Below, in pieces: positions 35,952-48,700 of a stretch of DNA of 64,000 nucleotides. Numbering within the stretch: position 1 is the stretch's first letter; every line of letters starts with the position of its first letter. Below the pieces are notes generated by a model that saw only the letters and a program-made list of their open reading frames with translations, ran no database searches and was not told where the DNA came from. A program made the position numbers and the translations under genes. Location: NCBI GenBank assembly GCA_902729315.2, contig LR746274.1:3003037-3067036 (forward strand). Reading direction: 5' to 3'. The DNA comes from Spirodela intermedia (taxonomy: Eukaryota > Streptophyta > Magnoliopsida > Alismatales > Araceae).

Positions 35952-38026
35952 GCTACATAGGAACAATTGTACCTATTCTCACTAGTGGTAAAAGTAACAA
36001 CATGTGCATCACCCATGTGTCACCACGGAAAGCATCAACATATTTGGTTATCAAAATGTTCTATTGCATAAAAAATTCCTCATTGTGTAGATTATATGCT
36101 TCATTTTGTAAGCTATACAAATTTAATATGAAAAGGAAAAACTTAGGAAATTTACACATTACGAAAAGTATATATTGACCAAAAAAATAATTGAAAGCAA
36201 AACGAAGAAAGTCATGACATTAAATACAATTAAATAAACTTTGACTTCTAATGAACTAAAATATTATTACTCATTTATGAAATGGGTCCTTAACATATCA
36301 TCTTGATCACAATATTTGATAAAGTTTAAACCCTAAAAATACTAAGTTATATCAAATGGCTATGAAGAGTTCATTTTCTGGTGGAGAAATTCAAGAAAAG
36401 TCATGTATGTGAATCAACCATAAAAAAAATTAGTGCAAAACATCCTAGTTTTGTGTTTAAATTGAGTAATATTGGGTTTAATTATTAAAAGCATTTTGAT
36501 GAGAACATTAGTTATGAAAGGAAAATCCAGTATATTAATAGATAAAAAGTATGCATTAAATTGTATAAACATGTGAACTAACATCATCATTAGAAATGCA
36601 TAAATGAGAGATAGAAATACAAGAAACTTGGCAAATATAAATCAATTGATCTAGTTTTCTGAGATTTAGATCAAATTGAACAAGGGTAAATTGGCCAATA
36701 AGGTGAAGATATTCTACTCCTATTTCTATATCATATGAATAAAAGAAATTTAGTGGCAAGAGTTTATTGTAGAGATGGAACTTAAAATCTTCATTAGAAA
36801 ACCAAATTGAAGAAAAATCGAATGCAATAAGTGGTGCACTAAAATTCCATGATTTTCATTTAATATGATTTTTGTTTTGCAAGTTGCAAACACAATTTCT
36901 ATGTTTATTTTTAGGTGCAGCCAATAAAGTCTTGTAGTTGTGGCCTAATAAAGTTCAGCCATTGTTGTCTAATGTGTGGCCAGGTAAAATTGAGCTGTTA
37001 TGATTTGATGTGTGGCCTAACAAAATCTAGCCATTGTGATTCGATGCATCACCTCATAAAATTGAGCCATTGAGTGAGAAGCCCATCCACTATGCAGAGC
37101 ATAAAAGAGAATGTCTCCTCTATAATTAGGGTTAACACAAAACATTAGAAATTGAGAGATGTTGGACAACCCTTTCTTCTCCTCCTTTTTTTGTCTTTTG
37201 TTCGTAGAGAAATATGGTTAAAGAACATGTGTTTTGGCTTATTTAACATCAACCAATTATCAGCAACTCAACCTTACAACAGCATACCATGAAATCAAGG
37301 TTAAACATCGATTACTAATATAGAAAGCATCGATAAAAAGAAAAATTGATTTATTTCTTTGTATGCTTCTTGATTAATTTATGTATTGTGTTAAGGCACA
37401 TGTGATGTATTTGTAACAAGGTTAAACAAGTTGTTAGAACCTTAGATTCTAGTGGGGTAAAATAAACTCATCATGTCTATTTTATAAGGATATTTTTGAT
37501 CCCATGAAATCAATTATATTAAAAGGAGAAAGAATAGTAGAACTCAAGATTAGTGATCATTAGGAAGTGGGCATAGGCCTCAAGTACTCTAAACTTACTA
37601 CAAAGTAGCACTATGAGAAGTGCATAATTGATGATCAAATCATTTTATAAATGTGAATTGTCACAAAGATTAAAAAGACCGAAAAAAATTTAGGCCCAAA
37701 GAAAGTGTGTGAATAAAACCTGTCAAAGTCTTAGTTTTTAGCAATTATCTATCCTTCTAGATTCAAGTGACCCCTTATGGATTCAAAGGTCATCCAGATA
37801 ACTTGTTGAGGATTCAAGGTTTGATGGTTATAAGTTCTTTAGATTTAGGACTTGATTCTTCTATCGAAATTTTGTCTTTTAGATTCAATGATGAAATCTC
37901 TTTTTTGTGTAACTCCCACTATGTCAAAACTACTGCAAAAAGACAACTACATATGAGTTATAAATTTGAGTATACTTTTGTATCTGGTCATTAACCAAAA
38001 CTTAAAAGCATTTAACCATAAAACAA
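35952..38026. other. AT-rich intergenic DNA
   Basis: No exon-like block is visible. A TATAATTAGGG-type phrase after the 36-bp repeat (about 37120) could be an LTR or promoter TATA region. A 75-codon frame at 37767-37994 has no known motif. Confidence 0.45.
36919..37075. repeat. 36-bp minisatellite, about four copies
   Basis: Full units start at exactly 36943, 36979, 37015 and 37051; a shortened unit precedes them at about 36919. Unit form: GCCTAATAAAATTGAGCCAT then TGTGATTTGATGTGTG. The unit length is a multiple of three, but every frame has stops. Confidence 0.85.
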
Positions 38027-40560
38027 CATATAAAGTTTTAATAAGGAAATAAAATAAAATAAATAAATGGATCAAATTATCCTAATTATTTGTTACACAT
38101 CAAATAAGCACAAGTAGGCTTTTGAATATTAGCAAATAAATGAAGAATAGAAAGTAATTATGTCAAATATCCAAATGGCAAATCAAATAATATATTTGAG
38201 TCACATACTTTGAAACACTAGAATTTAGATGAATTACTGTTAGAAACTATTACTTATATATAACTAAATAAAATGTTAATATTTACAAAAATTATCACAT
38301 ACATAGTAATGGTGATCATACTAAAATTTAATAATGATTTGTGAAATAAAATATGGATATAAAAACTTATCCAATATACTAAATGTTTATGATGTGGAGT
38401 CATTACTTGTAATGATTCCTAATGTTGAATTAATTGATTGATTCATATTGTTCAAATCACAGCTCACGATTTTCAAAATATTGACGAATATTATTCAAAA
38501 ATTATTTTAAAATATCATAATTTATTGAAGAAATGATGGTCTATATTGAAATCATGATTCAATGTGTCTATTTTACTGTTATGATTTATCTAAGGTGATT
38601 TGGATTTAAATTAAATGTAAAATCCTAGGTTTATCAAGAGATATATTATTGGTTCTATTTAATGATAAAAGATCCTTAATTTTGACTTTAGTAAACTTTT
38701 TTTAATGACCTTACTCTTCTTTCTTTGATCATAATCTTGAGACTTAATGAATTATAAATCTAAAATACTCTAAAATTTTGAATTGGTTCAGCCCTTGCCT
38801 ACATCCCCTATCTCATAATATTGCATGTTCTTAGGTTTTACTAGATCAAAAATCTCAATCACAATCATTAATTGATACATTCAACTCTTATAGAATTTTA
38901 CCTTCCTTGAGTGGAATCTAGTCAAAGATGATTGTTGATAGCTTCAAATTAGTTTCTCAACTTATTGCCTTTGCATTGTTTGACCAATAGGAAATCCCTC
39001 ACAATTTCTCACAAAATTTTCAAGAAAAAATATCAACAAAGCTCTTGAAATTGTAGAGTGGTTAGAGGTGATTGTTCAACACAAATTAGGCCTCGTAAAT
39101 GTATTTATTTATATAGAAATTAAATTCTAAACCCTCCTTATTTTCGTTTGTGTCCCAACATCTAGATTTCAAAAGATAGATAGAAATTTAACAACTAGAA
39201 AAGTAATAATAACAATGATATAGCCCAAAAATATTCAAATCCTTATGAAAGAATAATATGTGGTTCTATTAAAATACATCATCTATATCCAAAGCATATA
39301 TGTTTGGTCAAGTCTAATAAAGATCAAATATTGTTAATCTTTACTTTCTCATTGTGACATTCTTCAGAGATTGATAGTTTTCATAATAGTATAAAATTAT
39401 TAATTTCACATTGCAAAATCTACCAGATTATGAAATTCAATATAATGAGATTCAAAAATTTTATTAAATTTATAATTGATTTTTTTTAATTATTACTTTG
39501 AGTTCTTTCTCACTTTATAGTTAAACTTTAGATCATATATATAAGAATATTTACTCATTGATAAATATAATTCAATATTTTAATGTCTTGTATTTTTCTC
39601 ATTATTAATACAATATCTATCTAATCCTCCAATACAATCCTTAGCAAACTCGTTTGAACTAATAAGGTTTGGATATATATGTTAGACTTTAATGGTTGTG
39701 TATTGGTTTCATACTAGAGGATATCTAAATTATAAAAGACATGTTGCATTAATTTCCAACTATTCAAAATTCTTTCTAATTTTAAAATATTAATATTTAA
39801 TAAATGTTAAAAAATAGGAGAGGTTTCTAAATCAAAATTCACTATAGATTCAACCTCTCTCATTTGGCTAATTAACTCCAAAAAATTATCACCAACGTCT
39901 CTACCATCTTGAGTTTTGATCTAAATTTTTTTGCAGATAATTAAGTTTGAGTTATAGTATTTAAAGCTTGGTCAAATAGCAAGAAGACACTAAATTGAGG
40001 AGCTATATTTGGTTCAGTTAAGATATTTGTCAACTTGTTTGAAGAGGTAACATCTTCATCTACTAGGAAGCTTGCCCATGTGAACAAGACAAATAAAATC
40101 AAATACAATTTAATATTCTCTCCAACAAATGTTTGAACACAACTTAAGTCAACATCAACAATTGGAAAATCCTATGGTGAAATTACTCTTGTTTTGTAAA
40201 GGAAAAATTTATGAAATTATGTGGTAATTGAACCTACTAATTAACATGTTAAATATTTGATTTAGTAAAAGTTAAGAACTTGGTGTTCTTGAAGGTTGAC
40301 TATAGGTAGGGGTCCAAATCATCAAAAAAATCTTGGAGTCCTCTAGATTCAAACTGATGGTTTCAAGAAAATTCAAGATCAAAATGATCTTGATTTTGAC
40401 TTTGGTCAACAGTTCATAGGAAAGAAGCCAAATGTTGTTTACTATTGACCTTTTAATAAGAATCAGAACTAGCTTTTCAGTATAAATTATTTAGGTTCTT
40501 AACTTGTTCTAATGGCTCTGTTGCCACCAAAGAAAGAGAGATTATTAGAGCATTAATTTA
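38027..40560 (+). repeat. Long dispersed repeat, copy 1 (possible LTR-element relic)
   Basis: The segment is colinear with 57550-59230. Shared landmarks include an AAAGTTTT start, a block near 38350-38640 resembling 57830-58130, a phrase ATTCAACCTCTCTCATTTGG (39848) resembling 58338, TCAAATAGCAAGAAGA (39973) resembling 58467, and GGGGTCCAAAT (40310) resembling 58892. Spacing differs by large indels. Both copies run in the same direction. No coding block survives. The TTTTTGATAATGACAAACACAC-like start resembles LTR starts of Copia Sireviruses, but I cannot prove the type. Confidence 0.5.
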
Positions 40561-41892
40561 CATATAAATTTTTGATAATGACAAACACACAAGGTAAACA
40601 AATTGATCAACTTGTACTAATTATTCACTACAGATGAAACACACATGAATATTCTTTTGGTCTCCCCTTCTTCACCATTTTCATAATCATTACTTGGTTG
40701 TGCAAATTACTAATTTCAAAGAGGTTAATAGACTTCACTATTACAAAAAAATTGAAAAATAATTTTAAACATAGTGGAATAAATAATTTGTCAATTACTT
40801 AAGAGATTCACATATTACATATCACTATGTTAGCTCAAATGATTTTCAAAGAGTGTAAAACTGTTTAAGACACTTTGGTATGAGTTTAACACAAATGAAT
40901 CTTGTGAGTAATTTTTTAACACAAATCAATCTTGTGAGTAATTTTATCAATCTACTTTCAAAGCTTTAAATCTGCATTTTAAAGAGTTATCTTTGCCTAA
41001 ATATGTTATTGATTTATTTACAAGTAAACAATAAATATTTTCCCCCTTAATGTTCAATTATTTGTTTGAGATGCTTAGTTCTCAAATACAAGGTGATAGC
41101 CCAACAAAGTAACTTGTATTATAGATTAAAATAATGTGCACAATATATTTATTTCACAAAAAATATAATAAACAAAAAATCTCATATATTTGTAATCTTA
41201 TAATTTAACTATTTTCCACTATTCATGTACTACTATTTCAAGACTTTAAAAAAATAAGTAATAAATATTCATCATCATGAGTTAATAATTAATTAATAAT
41301 ATATTTTAAGTCTTAATTTATAATAAATAAACTTATATTTATGCTAAATTGAGAAAAGTAACCCAAAAATGTTATGTCATACATTTTAAAAGCTTAAAAG
41401 ATGAGCTACCTAAATTCTTGGATGATTTCTATTTTCCCAAATTCATACACTCTATTGCCTAATTTCAAACATAAACTCAATATCTATTATAATTTCATTT
41501 TATAGTTTATTTGCTTTTGGACTCGTCTCACATCATTTTTAAGCCTATTTAAAAGCCCTCACATTATAACTACAAAACAACTCAGTTAGTACGAACTTTT
41601 GTTCTCTTTGAAAGAGTTTTGAGTGCTTGAGGATTCAACAACGTATTTCAGATCCCTTTGAATTTGAGGAAAAATCAAGCCCAACTATAGTAATCTAGAA
41701 AAAAGACACAAAGCGAGAGAGAGAGAAATTAGACGTAATTAATATTCTTCAAGAGCCACGTTTGTCAATCAGCAACGATCAAGAAAAGATGTTGGTAGAC
41801 GTACACTTTACAGAGTTTATAAAGAGAAGACGGAAAATTGGATAACCTATAGTCAACGGAACCCCTCTTGAAGAAGCGAATTCCGCTATCAC
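40561..41892. other. Start of a further dispersed-repeat copy, then AT-rich 3' flank of OLA1
   Basis: At about 40568, directly after copy 1, the sequence again matches the repeat's start (TTTTTGATAATGACAAACAC), implying head-to-tail copies or an LTR boundary. A near-perfect 30-bp tandem duplication lies at 40885-40945. The final 250 bp or so before 41893 should contain the OLA1 3' UTR. No gene is seen. Confidence 0.4.
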
Positions 41893-42731
41893 TCACTTCT
41901 TCCCGCCGCCGGACACGTTGAATTTGAAAAATATGATGTCACCGTCCTGCACCACGTAGGTCTTCCCCTCCTGCCGGTACTTGCCAGCAGCCTGTGGGAA
42001 TGACCCATGAACAGATCCATTGAACACGGATTCCATGCTATAATAGGAAGCAAGGTGAACCAGGGATATGGAACATCGATTCCATGCCATAACAGGGATT
42101 AAGGTCAACTGCATTCTATGAATAGACGACAGAGCATGCACATCATGCCATAGTGAGGAGAGAGATTAACTATGATCCATGAACTGATGCAGAACGTGGA
42201 TTCCATGGCTTAATGGAAACCAAGGACAACTACGATCCAGAGTGGATAATAGGTGAAGAGAGATCATCCCATTATAAGAAGAGATGTCGACTATGATCCA
42301 TGAAACTAGGAGCATGGATTTCATCCCATGGTAAGAAGCAAGGTCAACTATGAATAGCGAACAGTTTATGGAGAATGGATTTCATTACACAGGAAGAAAG
42401 ACTATGATCCAGAAACAGATATCAGAACACACATATCATGAGATGATAAGGTCAACTGTCATCTACAAACAGATAATAAAGGAACTCGTATCATGCCATA
42501 ATAAGTAAGGTCAACTATGATCCGTTGACTCAGTCGTACCTTCACTGCCGGCTCGCTGCCAAGCTCCTTCAGGTCCTCAAACTTCATCACCTAGGCAGAA
42601 GAAAGAATGACAGAGGTGAGGAAAGTTTGAAATTTTCACAAGGGTTAGGAAGGCAAGAAATCATGAGAACCTCGGTTTCTTGTGATCAATCAGAGCCTAT
42701 AGCACAATAATGCCGAGGGGGCTCATTGATG

Positions 42732-42792
<61 letters not shown>

Positions 42793-45700
42793 ACATTCCT
42801 CACCTGCTCCTCTACCTTTTCTTCCGAATCTGTCCGGGCATACCTAATTTTATACAAGAGGTACTGAAGCCGAGAGATGAAGACCAGAGAGAAGAGAAAT
42901 ACCTCGGCACATATGAAGCCCCGCTCAAAATCAGAATGGATGGCGCCTGCAGCCTGCGGAGCCTTTGTTTGCCGTCTAATTTGCCAGCATTTGACCTGCG
43001 GAATCAAAGTTACGACAAAACAAATCAAGACCCTGCCCATACGTGTTCATCAAAATATATGATCTATCATGCCTAATTTAAAAATAATACCAAAACCATA
43101 CCTACTTTTAGAAATTTAACCATAAATAGTTTATGACAGCAAAGATGATGCACAAAGTATAGAGGTTTCACATGATTTTTCTGATTCTGTAGAAAGTCAG
43201 ATGCCAAGTCAGAACTACCTAAGCGATAAGCAAAACAGATCTGTGGAGATTATCAAAGAGCAAACAGGTTCTGTGACAAAAATCAGCTGGTAATCTGACC
43301 AAGGCAAGCTGAAGGCACCAGAAAAAAATCAGACAATCTCTTTGATTTATGCTTTTACAAGGTGTTCCAAGGCAGGCCTAATCTTGTTTCCAAGAAAAAT
43401 GACCATAAAATATTAATTAAGAAGGAAAATGAAAAAAATGGAAGTATTCTATTGCAATGCGAATATGCATGCAATTTTTTAAAGTTCTTAGGATTTCTTT
43501 CTGAGCTATGCCATTCATGAGCTTGATAGATCTGTTTTGATTCGGAACCTCATACGATCAGCAAACTTAAAGCTGTTGAGCCTATTTGCGTCAAGCACAC
43601 CCAAGAGATCACAAAATTCGTCCAGCATCCTATTACATCTTAACCACCACACACAAAAGCACAAACTTTATTAGATCGTTGACCAAAGGGTCTTTTGTCA
43701 ACATAAGGTCCCAATGCAGCATGTCTTGCAGAAACAAGGTCCCTATTAAGTCACGCGGACCCAACATTTAAGGTAGGCCTATAAGGCAATCAGAAGATGA
43801 CTAGACCACTTGATACTAGGTCTACATCTGCACATTAGAATTTACTATTAAACACAAAATCCCCATTGAATCAGAAAGGTTAGCCATTAGAAGCAAACTC
43901 AGCATTACACTTACAGTTTTTTAGTAATGAGTATAGGCTTCTTAAAATAGACTCAGGCTGCTGCTAGAACCGAGCTACTTTGAAACCTTTTTGAACTGCC
44001 CAAAATCCCGAATTGTTAGAATGGATTGTGGCTTCTTGGGCCACTCGAAGTGACTACAAGTTTGTCATCTCTCCTATCAATTCATTTCCTCCTATGAGCA
44101 AGATATAGTTTTTAAATCAGCAATTGAGTCTTCGAATGGATCCTGTACCCCCATAGACTCTATTTCATGGATTCATTAATGTGCTCAGACTTCTGAATTC
44201 CTAGAATAGGTATCATTCTATAAGCTTGCTAAATGAGCATCATCCCATGAGTTAATGTGTATTCTCTAATTAAATTGTTAAACGGATATCATCTCATGCC
44301 TGAGTGAGCTTAGACCAAATGGCCATCATCCTTTGAACTTGTCGCATATGCTTCATTCCTTGGATATTAATCATAACGAACAGAAAAAAAAAGAAAATCT
44401 TAAAATGAAAGAGTCAAATATATAGATACAATAAATAAATAAAACATGTAAAATCGGATAACATAAACTAAATACCAATTAACAAAAAAATCATGAAAAG
44501 AGTCAAAATAATGAGGAACATAGAAATAGCATAGTAATAAAAATATGATTTAAAAACAAGTTACTGAATAAAAAACCATTAAATACCGTTCTCAGTAAAA
44601 AAAAACAACTTCCACAAAACCGATTTTACAAAACCATTGCGAATACAGAGTACAATGTTATTATATACTATCACCAACGCAACCAACCAAAGAGAGAATT
44701 AACAATCTAATTTCACGTTTACTTCCAAATTCCAAGGAAACTTGGACAAAACTAAGAGATCATAATTATGGACCATGAGATAATATTCTCCACATAACAA
44801 AAAATGGAAAAATAAAGAGGCAAAGAGCGATCTACAGCACAGTAAAATTTACCTCATCAGGACCAGCGGTAAAAAAGTATATAAGATTAATAGATGAGAA
44901 TCCAGTCTTTATGATCTTTGGGATGGCACTGCAATTGAATACAAGCAATTTCAATGATATGGTGAAATCTTAGGCACTAAACAGCCTGAAAAAATAATAA
45001 AAATATGACTGAGGATATTTATCGACATAAGGTAGTATTGCAAGACATTGATACGGAAACAAATTAGAGCATTTGCTCAAAAGAAACATAAACAAGCGTC
45101 AGAAACATCTCTAAACATGCATTAAAAAGTCCACAAGAGAGCATACAAGATACACTTGTTCGAAAAAATCAAAATTTTCACCACCACTTTTGAGTCTGAA
45201 GCCTGACCCCCATCTTGTGTTGACACATACATAAAAATATCTTTCTTCCTAGCGCCTCACTGTAATGAGAAAGCTTGCCAAAAAGGAAAATTAGGATAAA
45301 TTTTCGCACTTGCCTCTGCAACTTGTTCTCCTCGCAATATTTAGCAGCTTCATCGTCTGGCATATCTGCAAGGTTTCTCTCTAAAGAACAGCTGAAAGGG
45401 ATGATAGGCTCAGCCCCATGCTCTTGCACCCTAAAAACATTGAGCTGTTACTATTTTGACAGTATTCCTTCGGAGAAATACAAAATAAAATATCAAACAG
45501 CATCAATTGTCCATAAACATGTGCACTATCTGTTGATTAGAACCATCCATAGTTCTCTTAAAGTATAAGTAGGCATGTAGCAAAGCAATAATATTCCCTC
45601 TGATATCATGGGACAGACGATAAACCTGTCATCTGTCCATGGGCAAACACAGCCCGTCGGCAGTCCTTACATGACCTCTTTACTGCAGATAATATATTCA

Positions 45701-48700
45701 GAAAATATGTTCGCCATTTAGTTATTAACAATTCCTTGGTGGCAAGTTATGGTAATTTTTCAAACTCTAATATTAATTTCTAAAGTACAGATGACAATGA
45801 ATAGATTTATAAGACATACAAACATAGATAACTACCTTGTTAGGATAGGTCAAGACAATTTGAATGCCTCATGTATATTTTTTATGAGATGCATTTTCCA
45901 AATCATCTCTCAAGTTCAAAGCTTGTTAATATGTGGTCTTAAAAGTCATCAGCATTAAAAGCTGTCAAGATAATTTAAATACAGAGTTTTGAGCGTACCA
46001 AGCATGTATCTTAGGTAGAAACTTGTTCTTTTTCCGTTGATAATCTCTCTCATTCATGTTAACCTGTTAGTAAATACAGAGAAAGATTCAAGTCAACGTT
46101 TGAATTCTTAATACAGGACTAAAACTGAAACACTCAAGCAAGATAAGAACTCGATAGTTTGTAAAAGGAAAAGGTAAACTTAACTCAGCGAATGACTAAA
46201 AGAATCAAGCATATAAATCTTTTTCGTAAAAAAAAAAATACAGCACTGAGAAGAGTTTAAGCAAATCAAGAATCATACCAAATATATCACAGGTTTGGCG
46301 GTCAGTAACTGAAAAGTGTTCAAAACTTCCACCTCAGCAGTTTTCCAATCACCCAGACGAATATCTTTCCCGTCAGTGACCCATGCTTTAAACTGCAACA
46401 CAAGATTAAGATGAAAGTATCATAGGCTTTATCATCAACCTCGAAAATTCAAAAAAGAGAAAAGCAAACAATAAATTATAACAATCAACAAGCATTGAAA
46501 TGGAATTGAAGGTATCTCCTTGGGAAAAAAAGATAATCACAATAATTGTCATTCACGTAAGAAATCTGATTAACGTCTGATTCTTGCCTCGTATCAACCA
46601 GATTTTCCAAGATGAGGCTGAGTCACATAATATTGTCCAATGTCTATGCAGACTGAATGCCCAGGGTTTGAAAATGAAAAGTCCAGAGCAAGGCAGCCCA
46701 ATCTCAAGGGAAAGAACAAAGCTGTGATCTATATAGCATCGCCACACTAAATTTTAAATATGTTCTAAATGGAAGAATCCACGGAGATGCACATCTTAGA
46801 TTGTTATCTCAGGTAAAGCATTTCAACAGAAATAAGAAGAGAACTTTTTGGCTTCAGAAATGACATGAAAATAGAGAATAAATTCGAGTTCGCAAATTTG
46901 GTGGACGAATTTACATATGAAACTGAATATGACACGTTGAAATGCAAATCCACAATATTTGGTACGGAAGAATTTTTTAAATTACTTCACTTTCATGAAA
47001 CTTTGTGAAATAAAGACATGAAATATTGAACATTCCTCGTCTTAGACCACATATCTAACCTACTCAACTTGAGAAGAAAAATGAGGCCGTGTGTTGAACT
47101 AACCAAGTTAGCTAAGGTTAATTGAGATTAAACTGATTTTACATACACCAACCAAATCACAAAGAAGGAACTAAAGGGAAAACATAGAATACACTGAAAT
47201 CAATTACCTTAGAGTAATTACTAAAGAAAAGTTAGCAAATTAAGCAAACAACAAATAATGATGAGAAACATGCAGGCACAACAAGAACAAGTAAGAGCAA
47301 AAACAAAAATGAAATATAAAACAATAATTCAATCAAAATTTGCACCGCCATGATTGCCATAGCCCGAGATAAGCAAATACGGGAAAAAAAACCTTCCCAA
47401 CAAAGGGGGGCTCTCAGAAGTTCTCTTAATAAAAGATTAAAGAAAAACTGACATGATTTTGAGTTTATTCTGCTAGTTCTAAGAGCCCAGAACAACAGAA
47501 GACGAGCAGGATTTCAATGTCAAATCAAAGGTTTAAAATTAATGATCACCATTTCCAAATAAAGGTGCAGAAACTCCTAATTCTATGAAAATGCACTAAC
47601 ATTCATAACTCCTTGAAGCATTCCTATAATTTTCATAAACTACATGTATACGGGCTTAGATCCAAGAAGTGCAGGATTATTAACCCGAAACCATTTACGG
47701 GAAATCTGCAAGAGGCCATGTCAGACAATCGTTAAAAAAAATATTAAACAATATCTGCTTGTTCATAAAATCAGTACGAGAAAGATGACAATCATATACA
47801 AATAACAACGGAAGGGGGGGGGGGGGGAGTTCAGAGATGAACACATTGAGAGGCACAAAACTCTACATGATTATACAATCATCCATGTACCAAGCCATAC
47901 GAAAAAAAATACATGCCAACCTTTTCGCAACACTCATGTTCAATTTTTAATTGTTTATCATTGCTTCTTTTCATGCTTTTCTCAAGATCTTCTAGCTTCC
48001 TTTCAATGAATTCCAGATCCTGTGATACACAAAAAGTGTGACGAAAAAGTTAAAATTAGTGACATCCTTCCATGTTGAAAATTAAATGACTGGCGTGTAC
48101 ACTTTTACAAGATAGCTACAGAGTCTTCCAGACGATGGAATTTAAACAAAAATGTAAGATAAAACGCCACAACGAAGCAAAGAACTGGTGATAGAATGAG
48201 CCGCGAGCAATTATAAGAGGAGAATGCCTAGCAACAATAGAAAAGAAAATTATAAAAAATCAACGTAAATAAAGTGTTTACAAATGAAACAGATATATAT
48301 AAGACACTAAACTAATGAACTTCTGATTAATCATTCAAGGTGGAGAAATATGAAAAACTGATTAACAACAAGAACAGGGACGCAGTACATTGATAGATAG
48401 GTAGATAGACACAGAGATAGACAGATATATATATATATAGAGAGAGAGAGAGGGAGAGGGAGAGACCTGCTAAACAATAAGACTTACTACCCCTATCACT
48501 TATAAGTGTTCAGATATATAAATCACCTAATCTCCAAAATACATTAAAAAATAACCCTGGAAGAGTCTACTCAGTAGAATGATATAAACTTACAAAGACC
48601 CAAATCATTAAGTCTATATTTGTGTATTGGACAAAACGAATGGAGTACACAGATGAAGATCCCGGCCTGCATGTCCAACACTCACGTAAAGAAGCACTAG

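Noticed and set aside
37767-37994. 75-codon frame beginning MTPYGFKGHPDN
   Set aside because: Isolated in AT-rich DNA without splice partners or recognisable family.
44060-44350. Possible 45-60-bp tandem repeat in an OLA1 intron (CATCATCCCATG-like words)
   Set aside because: Spacing is irregular and similarity too weak to support by eye.
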